Assembly (NCBI GenBank): GCA_003538495.1
Contig: DPSD01000648.1
Span: 1 to 13,756, forward strand
Length of the DNA: 13,756 bases
Direction: 5' to 3'
DNA from: Accumulibacter sp.
GTDB lineage: Bacteria; Pseudomonadota; Gammaproteobacteria; Burkholderiales; Rhodocyclaceae
This document shows positions 1 to 7,179 of this stretch, piece after piece. The position numbers and the translations under genes are program-made. Position 1 is the stretch's first letter, and each line of letters begins with the position of its first letter. The notes below the pieces were generated by a model, which was not told where the DNA came from, did no database searches, and saw only the letters and a list, made by a program, of their open reading frames with translations.

Positions 1-86
1 GCGAGATGGACCGTCCGGTGGCAACTCCTGACGAAGCCCGCAGCGTCATGGGGCTCGCCCGCCGGTCGCCGATCAGGGTGCCTTAG
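1..86 (+). CDS. C-terminal fragment of a probable BKACE (DUF849) beta-keto acid cleavage enzyme (partial)
   Basis: An open frame enters from the left edge (first full codon at 3) and stops at TAG 84-86. It gives about 27 residues, including RPVATPDEARSVMGL. From memory, the pattern ATPxEAR followed by a short hydrophobic stretch and G/L is the usual C-terminal end of the 3-keto-5-aminohexanoate cleavage enzyme family. These are zinc-dependent enzymes that condense beta-keto acids with acetyl-CoA, often in amino-acid or carnitine catabolism. The gene would be co-directional with the amino-acid importer downstream, about 220 bp away. A family call from so few residues is tentative, and the tail after MGL is longer than I would expect. 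The catalytic domain lies outside the window. Confidence 0.5.
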   Translation, partial: EMDRPVATPDEARSVMGLARRSPIRVP

Positions 87-207
87 GCCTCTCCGCGACC
101 GCTGCCGGCGCACAATAGATGCGTCTGGCAAAATCTGTCACGACCTCTCGGCACCAATCCCTTGGCTGGCAGGCGTTTGGTGATTTTCCGCCTCGTCGCA
201 ATCTTCG

Positions 208-235
208 TTGCCGCAGCTCTGAAGCGTTGTACTAT
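208..235 (+). promoter_or_regulatory. Candidate sigma-70 promoter for the amino-acid importer operon
   Basis: TTGCCG (208-213) and TACTAT (230-235) are separated by 16 bp, each matching the -35 or -10 consensus at 4 of 6 positions. This would place the start site near 242 and give a leader of about 70 nt before the hisJ-like ATG. Nothing else in 87-310 looks coding. The call rests only on consensus matching. Confidence 0.3.
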
Positions 236-310
236 GCGCGAAGAAAACCGTTGATCACGACTGGCTTTCTTGCCACCATTTCGCTGTCTCAACTTTGGAG
301 GAACCAGAGA

Positions 311-1102
311 ATGAAAAAAGTCCTGCTGCTGTCGGCGCTCCTGGCGCTCTCGTCTGTCGGTGTTTCGGCCAAAGAGTGGAAGGACATTCGGATGGCATCT
401 GAAGGAGCCTACCCGCCGTTCAATGAAGTATCTGCCGACGGCGCCTTGAAAGGCTTCGACATCGATATCGGTAACGCCTTGTGCGCCGAGATGAAGGCGA
501 AATGCACCTGGGTGAAACAGGAATGGGACGGCATGATCCCCGCTCTGATGGCGCGCAAGTTCGACGCCATCGTCGCTTCGATGTCGATCACCGAGGAAAG
601 AAAAGCAAAGGTCGACTTCACCCACAAGTACTACGCCTCGCCGGTTGTCCTGATCGCCAAGGAAGGCTCACCGCTGCGGCCGGATCTGGCCAGCCTGAAG
701 GGCAAGAAGGTTGCCGTTCAGCGCGGCACTGTTTCCGACAACTTCGCCACCAAGTACTGGGATGGCAAGGGTGTGGAAGTGGTTCGCTACGGCAAGCAGG
801 ATGAAGCCTATCTGGACCTCAAATCGGGCCGCATCGATGCCAGCTTTGCTGACTACTGGGAAGCATACGGCGGTTTCCTGACCAAGCCCGAAGGGGCTGG
901 CTTCAGCGTCGCAGGTGACCAGTACTTCGGCAAGAACGCCGAAGAGCGCGCGGTCATCGGTGAAGGCATCGGCATCGCCGTCCGCAAGAAGGATAAGGAC
1001 CTCAAGGAGCAGCTCAACAAGGCGCTGGCCGCGGTCCGTGCCAATGGCACCTACGACCAGATCCGCAAGAAGTACTTCCCGATGGATATCTACGGGCAGT
1101 AA
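311..1102 (+). CDS. hisJ: Periplasmic polar/basic amino-acid binding protein of an ABC importer (HisJ/ArgT type)
   Basis: A 263-residue SBP_bac_3 family protein that captures basic amino acids in the periplasm and delivers them to the HisQM-type permease. The ATG at 311 was chosen because GGAGG (297-301) lies 9 nt upstream and because it gives a clean signal peptide: MKK, a hydrophobic core, and cleavage after VSA (residue 20). The open frame continues upstream to 119, but that part is not protein-like. Conserved features are YPPF (34-37), GFDIDIGNALC (48-58), a Cys pair at 58 and 65 matching the disulfide of HisJ, SMSITEERK (90-98), and the Asp in GRIDASFADYWEA that corresponds to the HisJ ligand-binding Asp. 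The end (RANGTYDQIRKKYF) is typical. Length is close to HisJ (260). It is the first gene of a hisJQMP-like operon. The preference among Arg, Lys, Orn and His cannot be read from sequence; the nearby arginase and ocd favour Arg/Orn. Confidence 0.93.
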   Translation: MKKVLLLSALLALSSVGVSAKEWKDIRMASEGAYPPFNEVSADGALKGFDIDIGNALCAEMKAKCTWVKQEWDGMIPALMARKFDAIVASMSITEERKAKVDFTHKYYASPVVLIAKEGSPLRPDLASLKGKKVAVQRGTVSDNFATKYWDGKGVEVVRYGKQDEAYLDLKSGRIDASFADYWEAYGGFLTKPEGAGFSVAGDQYFGKNAEERAVIGEGIGIAVRKKDKDLKEQLNKALAAVRANGTYDQIRKKYFPMDIYGQ

Positions 1103-1130
1103 TCGCAGTAGTGCCTGGCTGTGAAGCGCC

Positions 1131-1159
1131 GGCCGCCAGCGCGGCAGGCGCTGGCGGCC
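1131..1159 (+). promoter_or_regulatory. Perfect 11-bp hairpin between the binding-protein and permease genes
   Basis: Arms 1131-1141 and 1149-1159 are exact reverse complements of 11 GC-rich bases with a 7-nt loop. No T-run follows, so it is unlikely to be a simple terminator. In binding-protein-dependent transport operons, hairpins at this place often stabilise the upstream message or partly block read-through, so that binding protein is made in excess over permease. Here that role is inferred. Confidence 0.6.
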
Positions 1160-1193
1160 CCGGCCCCCGTGCGACCCGAGGGAGCACTTGCCG

Positions 1194-1886
1194 ATGGATG
1201 CCCTGATCGAATACTCACCGAGCTTGCTGGCCGGCGCCTGGGTCACTCTCAAGGTGGCCATCCTGTCGCTGCTGCTGGCGGTCAGCACGGGCCTCTTTGG
1301 CGCCGCCTGCAAGCTGTCGAAGATCGCCCCGTTACGCTGGTGGACCGCCTTGTATACCACCGTCGTCCGTGGCGTCCCGGATCTGGTGATGATGCTCCTG
1401 GTGTTCTACGGCGGCCAGGTCTTGCTCAATCAGGTCAGCGACCGTCTTGAATGGGAAATGATCGAGTTGAACGCCTTTGCCGCCGGGGTGTTGACCATCG
1501 GCTTCATTTTTGGCGCTTATTTCACTGAAACCTTTCGCGGCGCCTTTCAAGCTGTCCCGGTCGGCCAGATGGAAGCCGGCCGTGCCTACGGGATGAGCGG
1601 CTGGCAGGTTTTCTGGCGCATCCTTTTCCCGCAGATGCTGCGTTACGCGCTGCCGGGCATGGGCAATAACTGGCTGGTCCTGCTCAAGAGCACCGCCATC
1701 GTCTCGATGATCGGCCTGTCCGACATGACCTGGCTGGCCGATCAGGCCGGCCGCACGACGCACCAGCCGTTCGCGTTCTATCTCGCGGTCTGCGTCCTGT
1801 ACCTGGCGATGACCAGCGTCTCGAACGCCGTGTTTCAACGGCTTGAACGCCGCTACAACGTCGGCGTCCGGGAAGCGAACGTTTAG
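1194..1886 (+). CDS. hisQ: Amino-acid ABC importer, inner-membrane permease subunit HisQ type
   Basis: A 230-residue permease of the His/Glu/Gln/Arg/opine family (BPD_transp_1), one half of the HisQM membrane channel. The ATG at 1194 is preferred over the in-frame TTG at 1188 because GAGGGAG (1178-1184) then sits 9 nt upstream; for the TTG the gap would be only 3 nt. Visible features are an N-terminal membrane helix (about 12-35), RGVPDLVMMLLVFYGGQ, the segment GFIFGAYFTETFRGAF, and an EAA-type ATPase-contact loop (EAGRAYGMSGWQVF...FPQMLRYALPG). GNNWLVLLKSTAIVS and the C-terminal LERRYNVGV also closely resemble E. coli HisQ (228 aa). It lies 91 bp after the hisJ-like gene and 11 bp before the hisM-like gene. 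Confidence 0.92.
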   Translation: MDALIEYSPSLLAGAWVTLKVAILSLLLAVSTGLFGAACKLSKIAPLRWWTALYTTVVRGVPDLVMMLLVFYGGQVLLNQVSDRLEWEMIELNAFAAGVLTIGFIFGAYFTETFRGAFQAVPVGQMEAGRAYGMSGWQVFWRILFPQMLRYALPGMGNNWLVLLKSTAIVSMIGLSDMTWLADQAGRTTHQPFAFYLAVCVLYLAMTSVSNAVFQRLERRYNVGVREANV

Positions 1887-1897
1887 GGGAGCGAGCG

Positions 1898-2632
1898 ATG
1901 GAATGGTTTGATCTGACCGTTGTTACCGGCAGCTTGCCCGAATTCTGGCGCGGGTTGTGGATGACTCTGCAGCTGACAGCCATCGCCCTCGTCGTCGGTT
2001 TCGCCTTTGCTGTTCCGCTGTCGATCGCCCGTGTCTCGAAGAACCCCTGGGTGAGCGCGCCGGTGCGCGCCTACACCTACTTCTTTCGTGGCACGCCGAT
2101 GCTCGTCCAGTTGCTGCTGGTCTACTATGGCGTCGGTCAGAGCGAATGGATACAGGGCATGTGGGAGACCGGCAACCCGTTCTGGCTGCTGTTCCGCGAC
2201 GCCTATTTCTGCGCCCTGGTGGCGTTCAGCCTGAACACCTGCGCCTACCAGCTCGAAATGTTTGCCGGCGCGATCCGCAACACGCCGCACGGCGAAGTCG
2301 AGGCCGCCACGGCAATGGGCATGACGCGCGCCACGGCGCTGCGCCGAATCATTCTACCGTCGGCCTTGCGCCGGGCGCTGCCGCCGCTCAGCAACGAAGT
2401 GATTCTGATGCTGCAAGGCTCGGCGATCGCCAGCGCGGTGACGCTGGTCGACCTGACCGGTGCGGCACGCAATGTGTATTCACGCCATTACGCGCCTTTC
2501 GAAGCCTTCATTTTTGCCGGACTGCTCTACCTTGCCGTGACCTTTATCCTGGTCGGGCTGTTCCGAGTCGCTGAAAACCGCTGGCTTGCCCATCTGCAGC
2601 CGCGCCGCAGTGCCAGTGCTCAAGAAGACTGA
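1898..2632 (+). CDS. hisM: Amino-acid ABC importer, inner-membrane permease subunit HisM type
   Basis: A 244-residue permease that pairs with the HisQ-like subunit. The ATG at 1898 has GGGGAG 6 nt upstream, starting right after the hisQ stop. Recognisable features are the N-terminal helix region (WMTLQLTAIALVVGFAF), YFFRGTPMLVQLLLVYYG, FSLNTCAYQLEMFAGAIRN, and the EAA loop (EVEAATAMGMTRATALRRIILP). These are followed by LPPLSNEVILMLQGSAIAS, the usual order for HisM/ArtM-type permeases; E. coli HisM is 238 aa. The intergenic gap to the ATPase gene is 14 bp, consistent with one transcript and a 1:1 channel with HisQ. Confidence 0.92.
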   Translation: MEWFDLTVVTGSLPEFWRGLWMTLQLTAIALVVGFAFAVPLSIARVSKNPWVSAPVRAYTYFFRGTPMLVQLLLVYYGVGQSEWIQGMWETGNPFWLLFRDAYFCALVAFSLNTCAYQLEMFAGAIRNTPHGEVEAATAMGMTRATALRRIILPSALRRALPPLSNEVILMLQGSAIASAVTLVDLTGAARNVYSRHYAPFEAFIFAGLLYLAVTFILVGLFRVAENRWLAHLQPRRSASAQED

Positions 2633-2646
2633 TCGGAAAGACTGCC

Positions 2647-3429
2647 ATGACCCACAAGGCGAGCAAGGAACTCCTCCGTGTCGAGGACCTGCACAAGCAA
2701 TACGGCGACAATGAAGTCCTCAAGGGCGTGTCGCTCACCGCCAATTCGGGTGACGTGATCAGCATCATCGGCTCGTCCGGTTCCGGCAAGAGCACCTGGC
2801 TGCGCTGCATCAACTTCCTTGAGCAGCCGACTTCCGGACGGATCATTGTCGCCGGCGAGGAGGTAAAGCTGCTTCCTGGCAGCAAGGATGCACTCAAGGT
2901 GGCCGACCCGAAGCAACTGCAAAAAATCCGCACCCGTCTGTCGATGGTCTTCCAGCACTTCAACCTGTGGGGCCACATGACGGTGCTGCAAAACATCATC
3001 GAAGCGCCGATCCATGTGCTTGGCCTGTCGAAAAAAGAGGCGATGGAACGTGCCGAACGTTACCTCGAACGCGTCGGCGTCTGGAAATTCCGCGACACCT
3101 ACCCGGCGCACATGTCCGGCGGCCAACAGCAGCGGGTGGCGATTGCGCGGGCCCTGGCGATGGAACCCGAGGCGCTGTTGTTTGACGAACCAACCTCGGC
3201 CCTCGATCCGGAACTGGTTGGCGAAGTCCTCAAGGTGATGCGGTCGATTGCCGAAGAAGGCCGCACGATGCTGGTCGTCACGCACGAAATGGGCTTTGCG
3301 CGCGAAGTCGCGAATCACGTTGTTTTTGTCCATCAGGGGCGGGTCGAGGAAGAAGGCGACCCCAGGGAAGTGCTGACCAGGCCAAACAGCGAACGTCTGC
3401 AGCAATTCCTGTCGGGCAACCTCAAGTAG
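2647..3429 (+). CDS. hisP: Amino-acid ABC importer ATPase, HisP type
   Basis: A 260-residue cytoplasmic ATPase that powers the HisQM-like channel. All nucleotide-binding motifs are intact: Walker A GSSGSGKST (42-50), Q-loop Gln in MVFQHF (Q103), signature MSGGQ (156-160), Walker B LLFDEP (177-182), D-loop SALD and switch His213 in THEMG. The insert EVKLLPGSKDALKVADPKQL (72-91) followed by KIRTRLSMVFQHFNLW is characteristic of HisP and close relatives and distinguishes it from shorter GlnQ-type ATPases. E. coli HisP is 257 aa. The ribosome site before ATG 2647 is weak (GGAAAG). It is the last gene of the operon, convergent with the Lrp-type regulator; the 151-bp gap between them holds only small palindromes and no clear intrinsic terminator. 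Confidence 0.95.
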   Translation: MTHKASKELLRVEDLHKQYGDNEVLKGVSLTANSGDVISIIGSSGSGKSTWLRCINFLEQPTSGRIIVAGEEVKLLPGSKDALKVADPKQLQKIRTRLSMVFQHFNLWGHMTVLQNIIEAPIHVLGLSKKEAMERAERYLERVGVWKFRDTYPAHMSGGQQQRVAIARALAMEPEALLFDEPTSALDPELVGEVLKVMRSIAEEGRTMLVVTHEMGFAREVANHVVFVHQGRVEEEGDPREVLTRPNSERLQQFLSGNLK

Positions 3430-3580
3430 CGGCTGGCGCGAAACCGTCTCCAGGCGGCGATCGGCTGATGCGCAGCATGCGTTGACGGAGCTTGCTGGCC
3501 AGCCTCCGGCAGCCTTTTCCGCGGGCGCGAATCGACGGGAAGCTCGCCGCAAGACCAGGGCCGGACGAGCGGCAAAGCCG

Positions 3581-4003
3581 TTACCCGCGATAGGTCTGCA
3601 GATGGATACTGGTCTCGGTACTCTGAATCCCCTTGATCAGACGGACCCGCTCCAGCACCGACGAGAGTTCCGACAGATTGGCTGCCCGCAGGCCGGCGAG
3701 CAGGTCCCAGCGACCGTTGGTATCGTGGATTTCGGCAACGCCGGGTTCGCCGAGGAGGCTGGCGATGACGGCGCGGGTCTCGTTGCCTTCCACCGCGATG
3801 CTCATCCAGGCATGGATCTCGTTCGGCCGCGCGTCCGGCCGCAGGCGCACCGTGTAGCCGACGATCACGCCGTCATCTTCGAGGCGGGTGATGCGGTTGG
3901 TGATCGTCCCGCGAGACACCTTGAGACGGTGCGCCAGTGCGGCGACCGTCAGGCGCGCATCGCTACGCAGAAGCCCGATGAGTTGCTGGTCAAGCGCATC
4001 CAT
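3581..4003 (-). CDS. Lrp/AsnC-family transcriptional regulator, likely controlling the arginine/ornithine genes
   Basis: With the ATG at 4001-4003 the product is 140 aa and begins MDALDQQLIGLL, the normal start of this family. The frame stays open to a TTG at 4061-4063, but that extension (20 residues) has no ribosome site and would overlap the operator-like dyad. Residues 2-50 form the AsnC-type winged helix-turn-helix (DARLTVAALAHRLKVSRGTI, then ITRLEDDGVIVGY). Residues 63-135 form the RAM effector-binding domain (GRWDLLAGLRAANLSEL and GIQSTETSIHL). Members act as dimers to octamers sensing amino acids. It is divergent from ocd with a 134-bp gap, so it probably regulates ocd-arginase and itself, and possibly the importer. 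The effector is unknown; Arg or Orn is inferred. Confidence 0.9.
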   Translation of the reverse strand: MDALDQQLIGLLRSDARLTVAALAHRLKVSRGTITNRITRLEDDGVIVGYTVRLRPDARPNEIHAWMSIAVEGNETRAVIASLLGEPGVAEIHDTNGRWDLLAGLRAANLSELSSVLERVRLIKGIQSTETSIHLQTYRG

Positions 4004-4029
4004 TTTGCTCAATCCGTCATTTGGTGCGT

Positions 4030-4068
4030 TCACTTTGCCAGCAATCTGACCAAAGTGACACAAAGTTG
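4030..4068. promoter_or_regulatory. Operator-like dyad with an extra half-site between lrp and ocd
   Basis: TCACTTTG (4030-4037) and CAAAGTGA (4051-4058) form a perfect 8-bp inverted repeat with a 13-bp spacer. A further CAAAGTTG starts at 4061, exactly 10 bp after the second arm. Spacings of 20 and 10 bp put the three half-sites on one face of the helix, as expected for a multimeric Lrp-type protein. The site lies in the divergent gap, just upstream of the regulator start. Binding is inferred, not shown. Confidence 0.5.
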
Positions 4069-4098
4069 GTGATTCTGTTTGGCGTCGACTTCGTTCAA

Positions 4099-4116
4099 TA
4101 TTGCCTCATCGCAATA
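4099..4116. promoter_or_regulatory. Second dyad, TATTGC-N6-GCAATA, in the ocd leader/promoter region
   Basis: A perfect 6-bp inverted repeat with a 6-bp spacer lies 10 bp before the ocd ribosome site (AAGGAG, 4126-4131). It could be an operator or an mRNA hairpin near the translation start. No convincing -35/-10 pair could be fixed around it. Confidence 0.4.
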
Positions 4117-4137
4117 CTCAAAAACAAGGAGACAGCC

Positions 4138-5244
4138 ATGTCGATTCACCGCAAACTCAAGAAAGAAGCCGTCCGACGGGTCAGCACGCGATTTCTGAGT
4201 GCCGAGCGCGCGGCCGAAGTCATCAGCCGGAAGGGCGTCGCCGAATGCATCGCCGGTGTCGCCGCGTACATCGAAGAGGATTTCCGGCGCTGGAACGATT
4301 TCGACAAGTGTGCCCGCCTGGCCAATCACTCCGACGTCGGCGTGATCGAACTGATGCCGGTGGCCGATGCCACGACCTATGCCTTCAAGTACGTCAACGG
4401 TCACCCGGGCAACCATCGCTACAATCTGCCGACGGTGATGGCCTTCGGCGTCCTCGCCGACGTGGCCACCGGCGTCCCGGTGCTGGTCAGCGAACTGACG
4501 ATCACCACGGCGATCCGTACGGCCGCCATGTCCGCGGTCGCGGCACGTGCCCTGGCGCGTCCGGACAGCAAGACCATGGCCTTGATCGGCAATGGCGCGC
4601 AGAGCGAGTTCCAGGCGCTGGCCTTCCACCACCTGCTCGGCATCGAGACCTTCCATCTCTTCGACATCGACGCCGCTGCCACCGACAAACTGGTCGCCAA
4701 CCTCGACCGCCTCGGCCTGCAGAGCAAACGCTTCGGCGACACCAGGAGCGCGGTCAAAGGCTGTGACATCGTGACCACCGTCACCGCCGACAAGACCAAC
4801 GCCACCATCCTGACGCCGGAGATGATCGAACCCGGCATGCACATCAACGGCGTCGGCGGCGACTGCCCGGGCAAGACCGAGTTGCACGCCGGCGTGCTGC
4901 GCAAGGGCCCGGTATTCTGCGAGTTCGAACCGCAGTCGCGCATCGAAGGCGACATGCAGCAGATGCCGGCTGACTTCCCGGTCACCGAACTCTGGCAGGT
5001 CCTGACGGGCCGGGTGGTCGGTCGCAGCAGCGCCGATCAGGTCACCATCTACGATTCGGTGGGCTTCGCCCTCGAAGACTACTCCGCACTGCGTTACATG
5101 CGCGATGTGGCGGCCGAACTCAAAATGACCGAAACTATCTCACTCATCCCGACCCTGGCCGATCCGAAGAACCTGTTCGGCTTCCTTGCCGAGAATCGCG
5201 GCGCCCAGGGGCCGGTTCTGGCCGCCGTGGCGGCAGCCGCATGA
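4138..5244 (+). CDS. ocd: Ornithine cyclodeaminase
   Basis: A 368-residue enzyme of the ornithine cyclodeaminase/mu-crystallin family, which converts L-ornithine to L-proline and ammonia using NAD+ bound as a catalytic cofactor. The ATG at 4138 is chosen because AAGGAG lies 6 nt upstream; the upstream open frame (from 4021) is regulatory DNA. Family hallmarks are the substrate segment FKYVNGHPGN (83-92), TAIRTAAMSAVAARAL with Arg127, the Rossmann motif IGNGAQSEFQA (150-160), and GVGGDCPGKTEL (238-249), whose Asp242 matches the catalytic Asp of Pseudomonas OCD. The full K-Y-V-N-G-H and D-C-P-G-K-T-E-L pair favours true OCD over alanine dehydrogenase or other mu-crystallin homologues. Arginase follows 28 bp downstream, so the pair runs arginine to ornithine to proline. 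Confidence 0.93.
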   Translation: MSIHRKLKKEAVRRVSTRFLSAERAAEVISRKGVAECIAGVAAYIEEDFRRWNDFDKCARLANHSDVGVIELMPVADATTYAFKYVNGHPGNHRYNLPTVMAFGVLADVATGVPVLVSELTITTAIRTAAMSAVAARALARPDSKTMALIGNGAQSEFQALAFHHLLGIETFHLFDIDAAATDKLVANLDRLGLQSKRFGDTRSAVKGCDIVTTVTADKTNATILTPEMIEPGMHINGVGGDCPGKTELHAGVLRKGPVFCEFEPQSRIEGDMQQMPADFPVTELWQVLTGRVVGRSSADQVTIYDSVGFALEDYSALRYMRDVAAELKMTETISLIPTLADPKNLFGFLAENRGAQGPVLAAVAAAA

Positions 5245-5272
5245 TTCATTGACGAACCGGCCGACGATTTCA

Positions 5273-6196
5273 ATGACCACACCCATGGTGAGCCTCATCG
5301 GCGTTCCCACCGACGTCGGCGCCGGAACGCGGGGTTCCAGCATGGGGCCCGAGGCGCTGCGCGTCGCCGGTATCGCCAGGGCGATCGCCCAGTTTGGCGT
5401 CGACGTCAGGGACTGCGGCAACCTGATCGGCCCGGCCAATCCCGACCTGCCCGCGGTCAACGGCTTTCGCCACATGCCCGAAGTCGTCGCCTGGAACCGT
5501 GGCGTGCACGCGGCGGTGCATGCCGAACTGAAAGACGGGCGGCTGCCGATCATGCTCGGAGGCGACCACTGTCTGGCCATCGGCTCGGTCAGCGCCGTCG
5601 CGCGGCACTGCCGCGAGACCGGAAAGAGTCTTCGCGTGCTGTGGTTCGACGCGCACGCCGATTTCAATACCGCCACGATGACTCCCAGCGGCAACATCCA
5701 TGGCATGCCAGGGGCTTGCCTGTGCGGCCATGGCCCATCGCAACTGACCGAAATTGGCGGCCATGTGCCCGCCATCTCGCCGCACGAGATCCGCGAAATC
5801 GGCATTCGCAGTGTCGACGAAGGTGAAAAACGCTTCCTGGCCGAACTCGGCATCGAAGTCTTCGATATGCGCTACGTCGACGAGGTCGGCATGCGCGTCA
5901 CCATGGAGCAGGCGCTGGCCGGCGTCGGTGCAGAAACGCACCTGCACGTCAGCCTCGACGTCGACTTCCTCGACCCGGAGATCGCACCCGGAGTGGGTAC
6001 CACGGTACGCGGCGGTCCGACCTATCGCGAGGCGCAACTGTGCATGGAAATGATCGCCGATACCGGGCGGCTGTGCTCGCTCGATATCGTCGAACTCAAT
6101 CCCGCACTCGATCTGCGGAACATGACTGCTGAGCTGGCGGTGGACCTGGTCGAGAGCCTGTTCGGCAAGAGCACGCTGATGCGCCTGCACCAGTAG
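5273..6196 (+). CDS. rocF: Arginase
   Basis: A 307-residue ureohydrolase-fold enzyme that hydrolyses L-arginine to L-ornithine and urea with a binuclear Mn centre. The metal ligands are all present: H99 in GGDHCLAIGS, D126/H128/D130 in WFDAHADFNT, and D229/D231 in SLDVDFLDP, plus E274 in VELNP. SRGSSMGP-like GTRGSSMGPEALR near the N-terminus and SGNIHGMP (139-146) are arginase-specific and argue against agmatinase or formiminoglutamase. Start choice is uncertain: ATG 5273 gives the normal length and start (VSLIGVPTDVG) but has no Shine-Dalgarno sequence; ATG 5285 and TTG 5249 are in frame. The weak site may mean translation coupled to ocd, which ends at 5244. It supplies the substrate of the upstream OCD. 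Confidence 0.94.
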   Translation: MTTPMVSLIGVPTDVGAGTRGSSMGPEALRVAGIARAIAQFGVDVRDCGNLIGPANPDLPAVNGFRHMPEVVAWNRGVHAAVHAELKDGRLPIMLGGDHCLAIGSVSAVARHCRETGKSLRVLWFDAHADFNTATMTPSGNIHGMPGACLCGHGPSQLTEIGGHVPAISPHEIREIGIRSVDEGEKRFLAELGIEVFDMRYVDEVGMRVTMEQALAGVGAETHLHVSLDVDFLDPEIAPGVGTTVRGGPTYREAQLCMEMIADTGRLCSLDIVELNPALDLRNMTAELAVDLVESLFGKSTLMRLHQ

Positions 6197-6287
6197 GCGG
6201 TGTCTGGTCGACAGCGACGATCGTTGGCCAGCTGGGGGTGAGCAAAGGCGCAAGAAAAGGCCCGTCCCGCGCAGCGTCGAGCGGATG

Positions 6288-6306
6288 GCCGCTGCCGGCC
6301 AGCGGC
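6288..6306. terminator. Terminator-like hairpin between convergent arginase and DUF2721 genes
   Basis: GCCGCTG (6288-6294) and CAGCGGC (6300-6306) form a perfect 7-bp stem with a 5-nt loop, in the 128-bp gap between two genes pointing at each other. There is no T-run on either side, so any termination would not be classical intrinsic. The position is the main support. Confidence 0.3.
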
Positions 6307-6324
6307 GGCCCGTCGACGACGAAA

Positions 6325-6750
6325 CTAGAGGCGCTCGTGGGCGGCTGCGCGTACGGCAAGATAGATCTCGCGCAGGAACAGACCGAGTGCGGCGATGATC
6401 GCCAGCATCGCGGCGATGAACAATGATGCCACCATCTGCGACAGATTGACCGCGACCAGTGCGCCCAGAAAGGCTCCGGCGACTACCAGGCAGACCAGCA
6501 GGGCGGCGAAGACGGCACAGAAGATCGAGTAATAGACCAGTCGGGTGCGGCGGGCGAGGTGCGCCAGCTCGGTGAGCGCCTCGGGCTGCTCGTCTTCCTT
6601 CAGACGCGTCTGGACGACCCGCCGGCGGTCGACAATGCGCCCCAAGCGGGTGTTCATCGCGTTGATCAGGGTGGCAATGGCCGTCAGCAGGAAAACCGGT
6701 GCAACCGCCAGCTGGATGACGCGGGAGATGTCGCTGAGATGTGGTTCCAT
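6325..6750 (-). CDS. DUF2721 family small membrane protein
   Basis: 141 residues from the ATG at 6748-6750. The start was chosen because MEPHLSDISRVIQLAVAPVF is the usual N-terminus of DUF2721 proteins; the upstream extension to 6936 is not protein-like. A GGGAGG lies 13 nt upstream, rather far. Three hydrophobic segments are visible, at about 12-29, 72-100 and 105-126. The family-typical motif NTRLGRIVDRRRVVQ (33-47) and a charged loop (KEDEQPEALTELAHLARRTR) lie between the first and second. An inner-membrane location is expected and the function is unknown. It is convergent with arginase and has no obvious partner here. Confidence 0.8.
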   Translation of the reverse strand: MEPHLSDISRVIQLAVAPVFLLTAIATLINAMNTRLGRIVDRRRVVQTRLKEDEQPEALTELAHLARRTRLVYYSIFCAVFAALLVCLVVAGAFLGALVAVNLSQMVASLFIAAMLAIIAALGLFLREIYLAVRAAAHERL

Positions 6751-7179
6751 CAGCCGGCTATGGCCTCCCTTTGAACGCGAATGTTCTGCTAGTTTGCCAT
6801 GGTCGACAGGCTGTTCCGTCGACAAATTGGCCATGGCGATCTCGAAGTGGACCGAGGGTCGCGCAGCCGTTGCGGGGTATCCGCAGCGGAACCGACCGGA
6901 AGATCGTGGATGGCTGGTGAGGTCGCCGTGGCCCACGCGCGCGGCGCACGGTGTTTATACTCAAGGTAGATCCGCGCGTGCTCCTTGACGCGCGGAACCG
7001 ACCAGGACGAGGGGTTCGGCCTTCGGGATGGTGGCGGTCAGCCATCAATAGGCGATCTGCCGGTCGCTGACTGGCCTTGACGTTCGGCTTGTTGGCCACT
7101 GCCCTCATTGGCGGAACGCGCCATCGGCGTCAGCTTTACGCCGCATTGCCGCCGTTCGACCGGGTTCGTGGAAAACGAC

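Noticed and set aside
151..168. Possible sigma-54 promoter (GGCAC...TTGGC) before the importer
   Set aside because: The GG and GC dinucleotides are not at the required spacing.
119..310. N-terminal extension of the binding-protein frame
   Set aside because: It lacks a ribosome site, is not protein-like, and would bury the clear signal peptide that begins at 311.
3430..3580. Terminator between convergent hisP and lrp
   Set aside because: Only a 10-bp self-palindrome (3494-3503) and a 4-bp stem near 3571 were found, without a T-run.
4021..4137. N-terminal extension of the ocd frame
   Set aside because: It overlaps the operator-like dyads and lacks an RBS; ATG 4138 has AAGGAG at ideal spacing.
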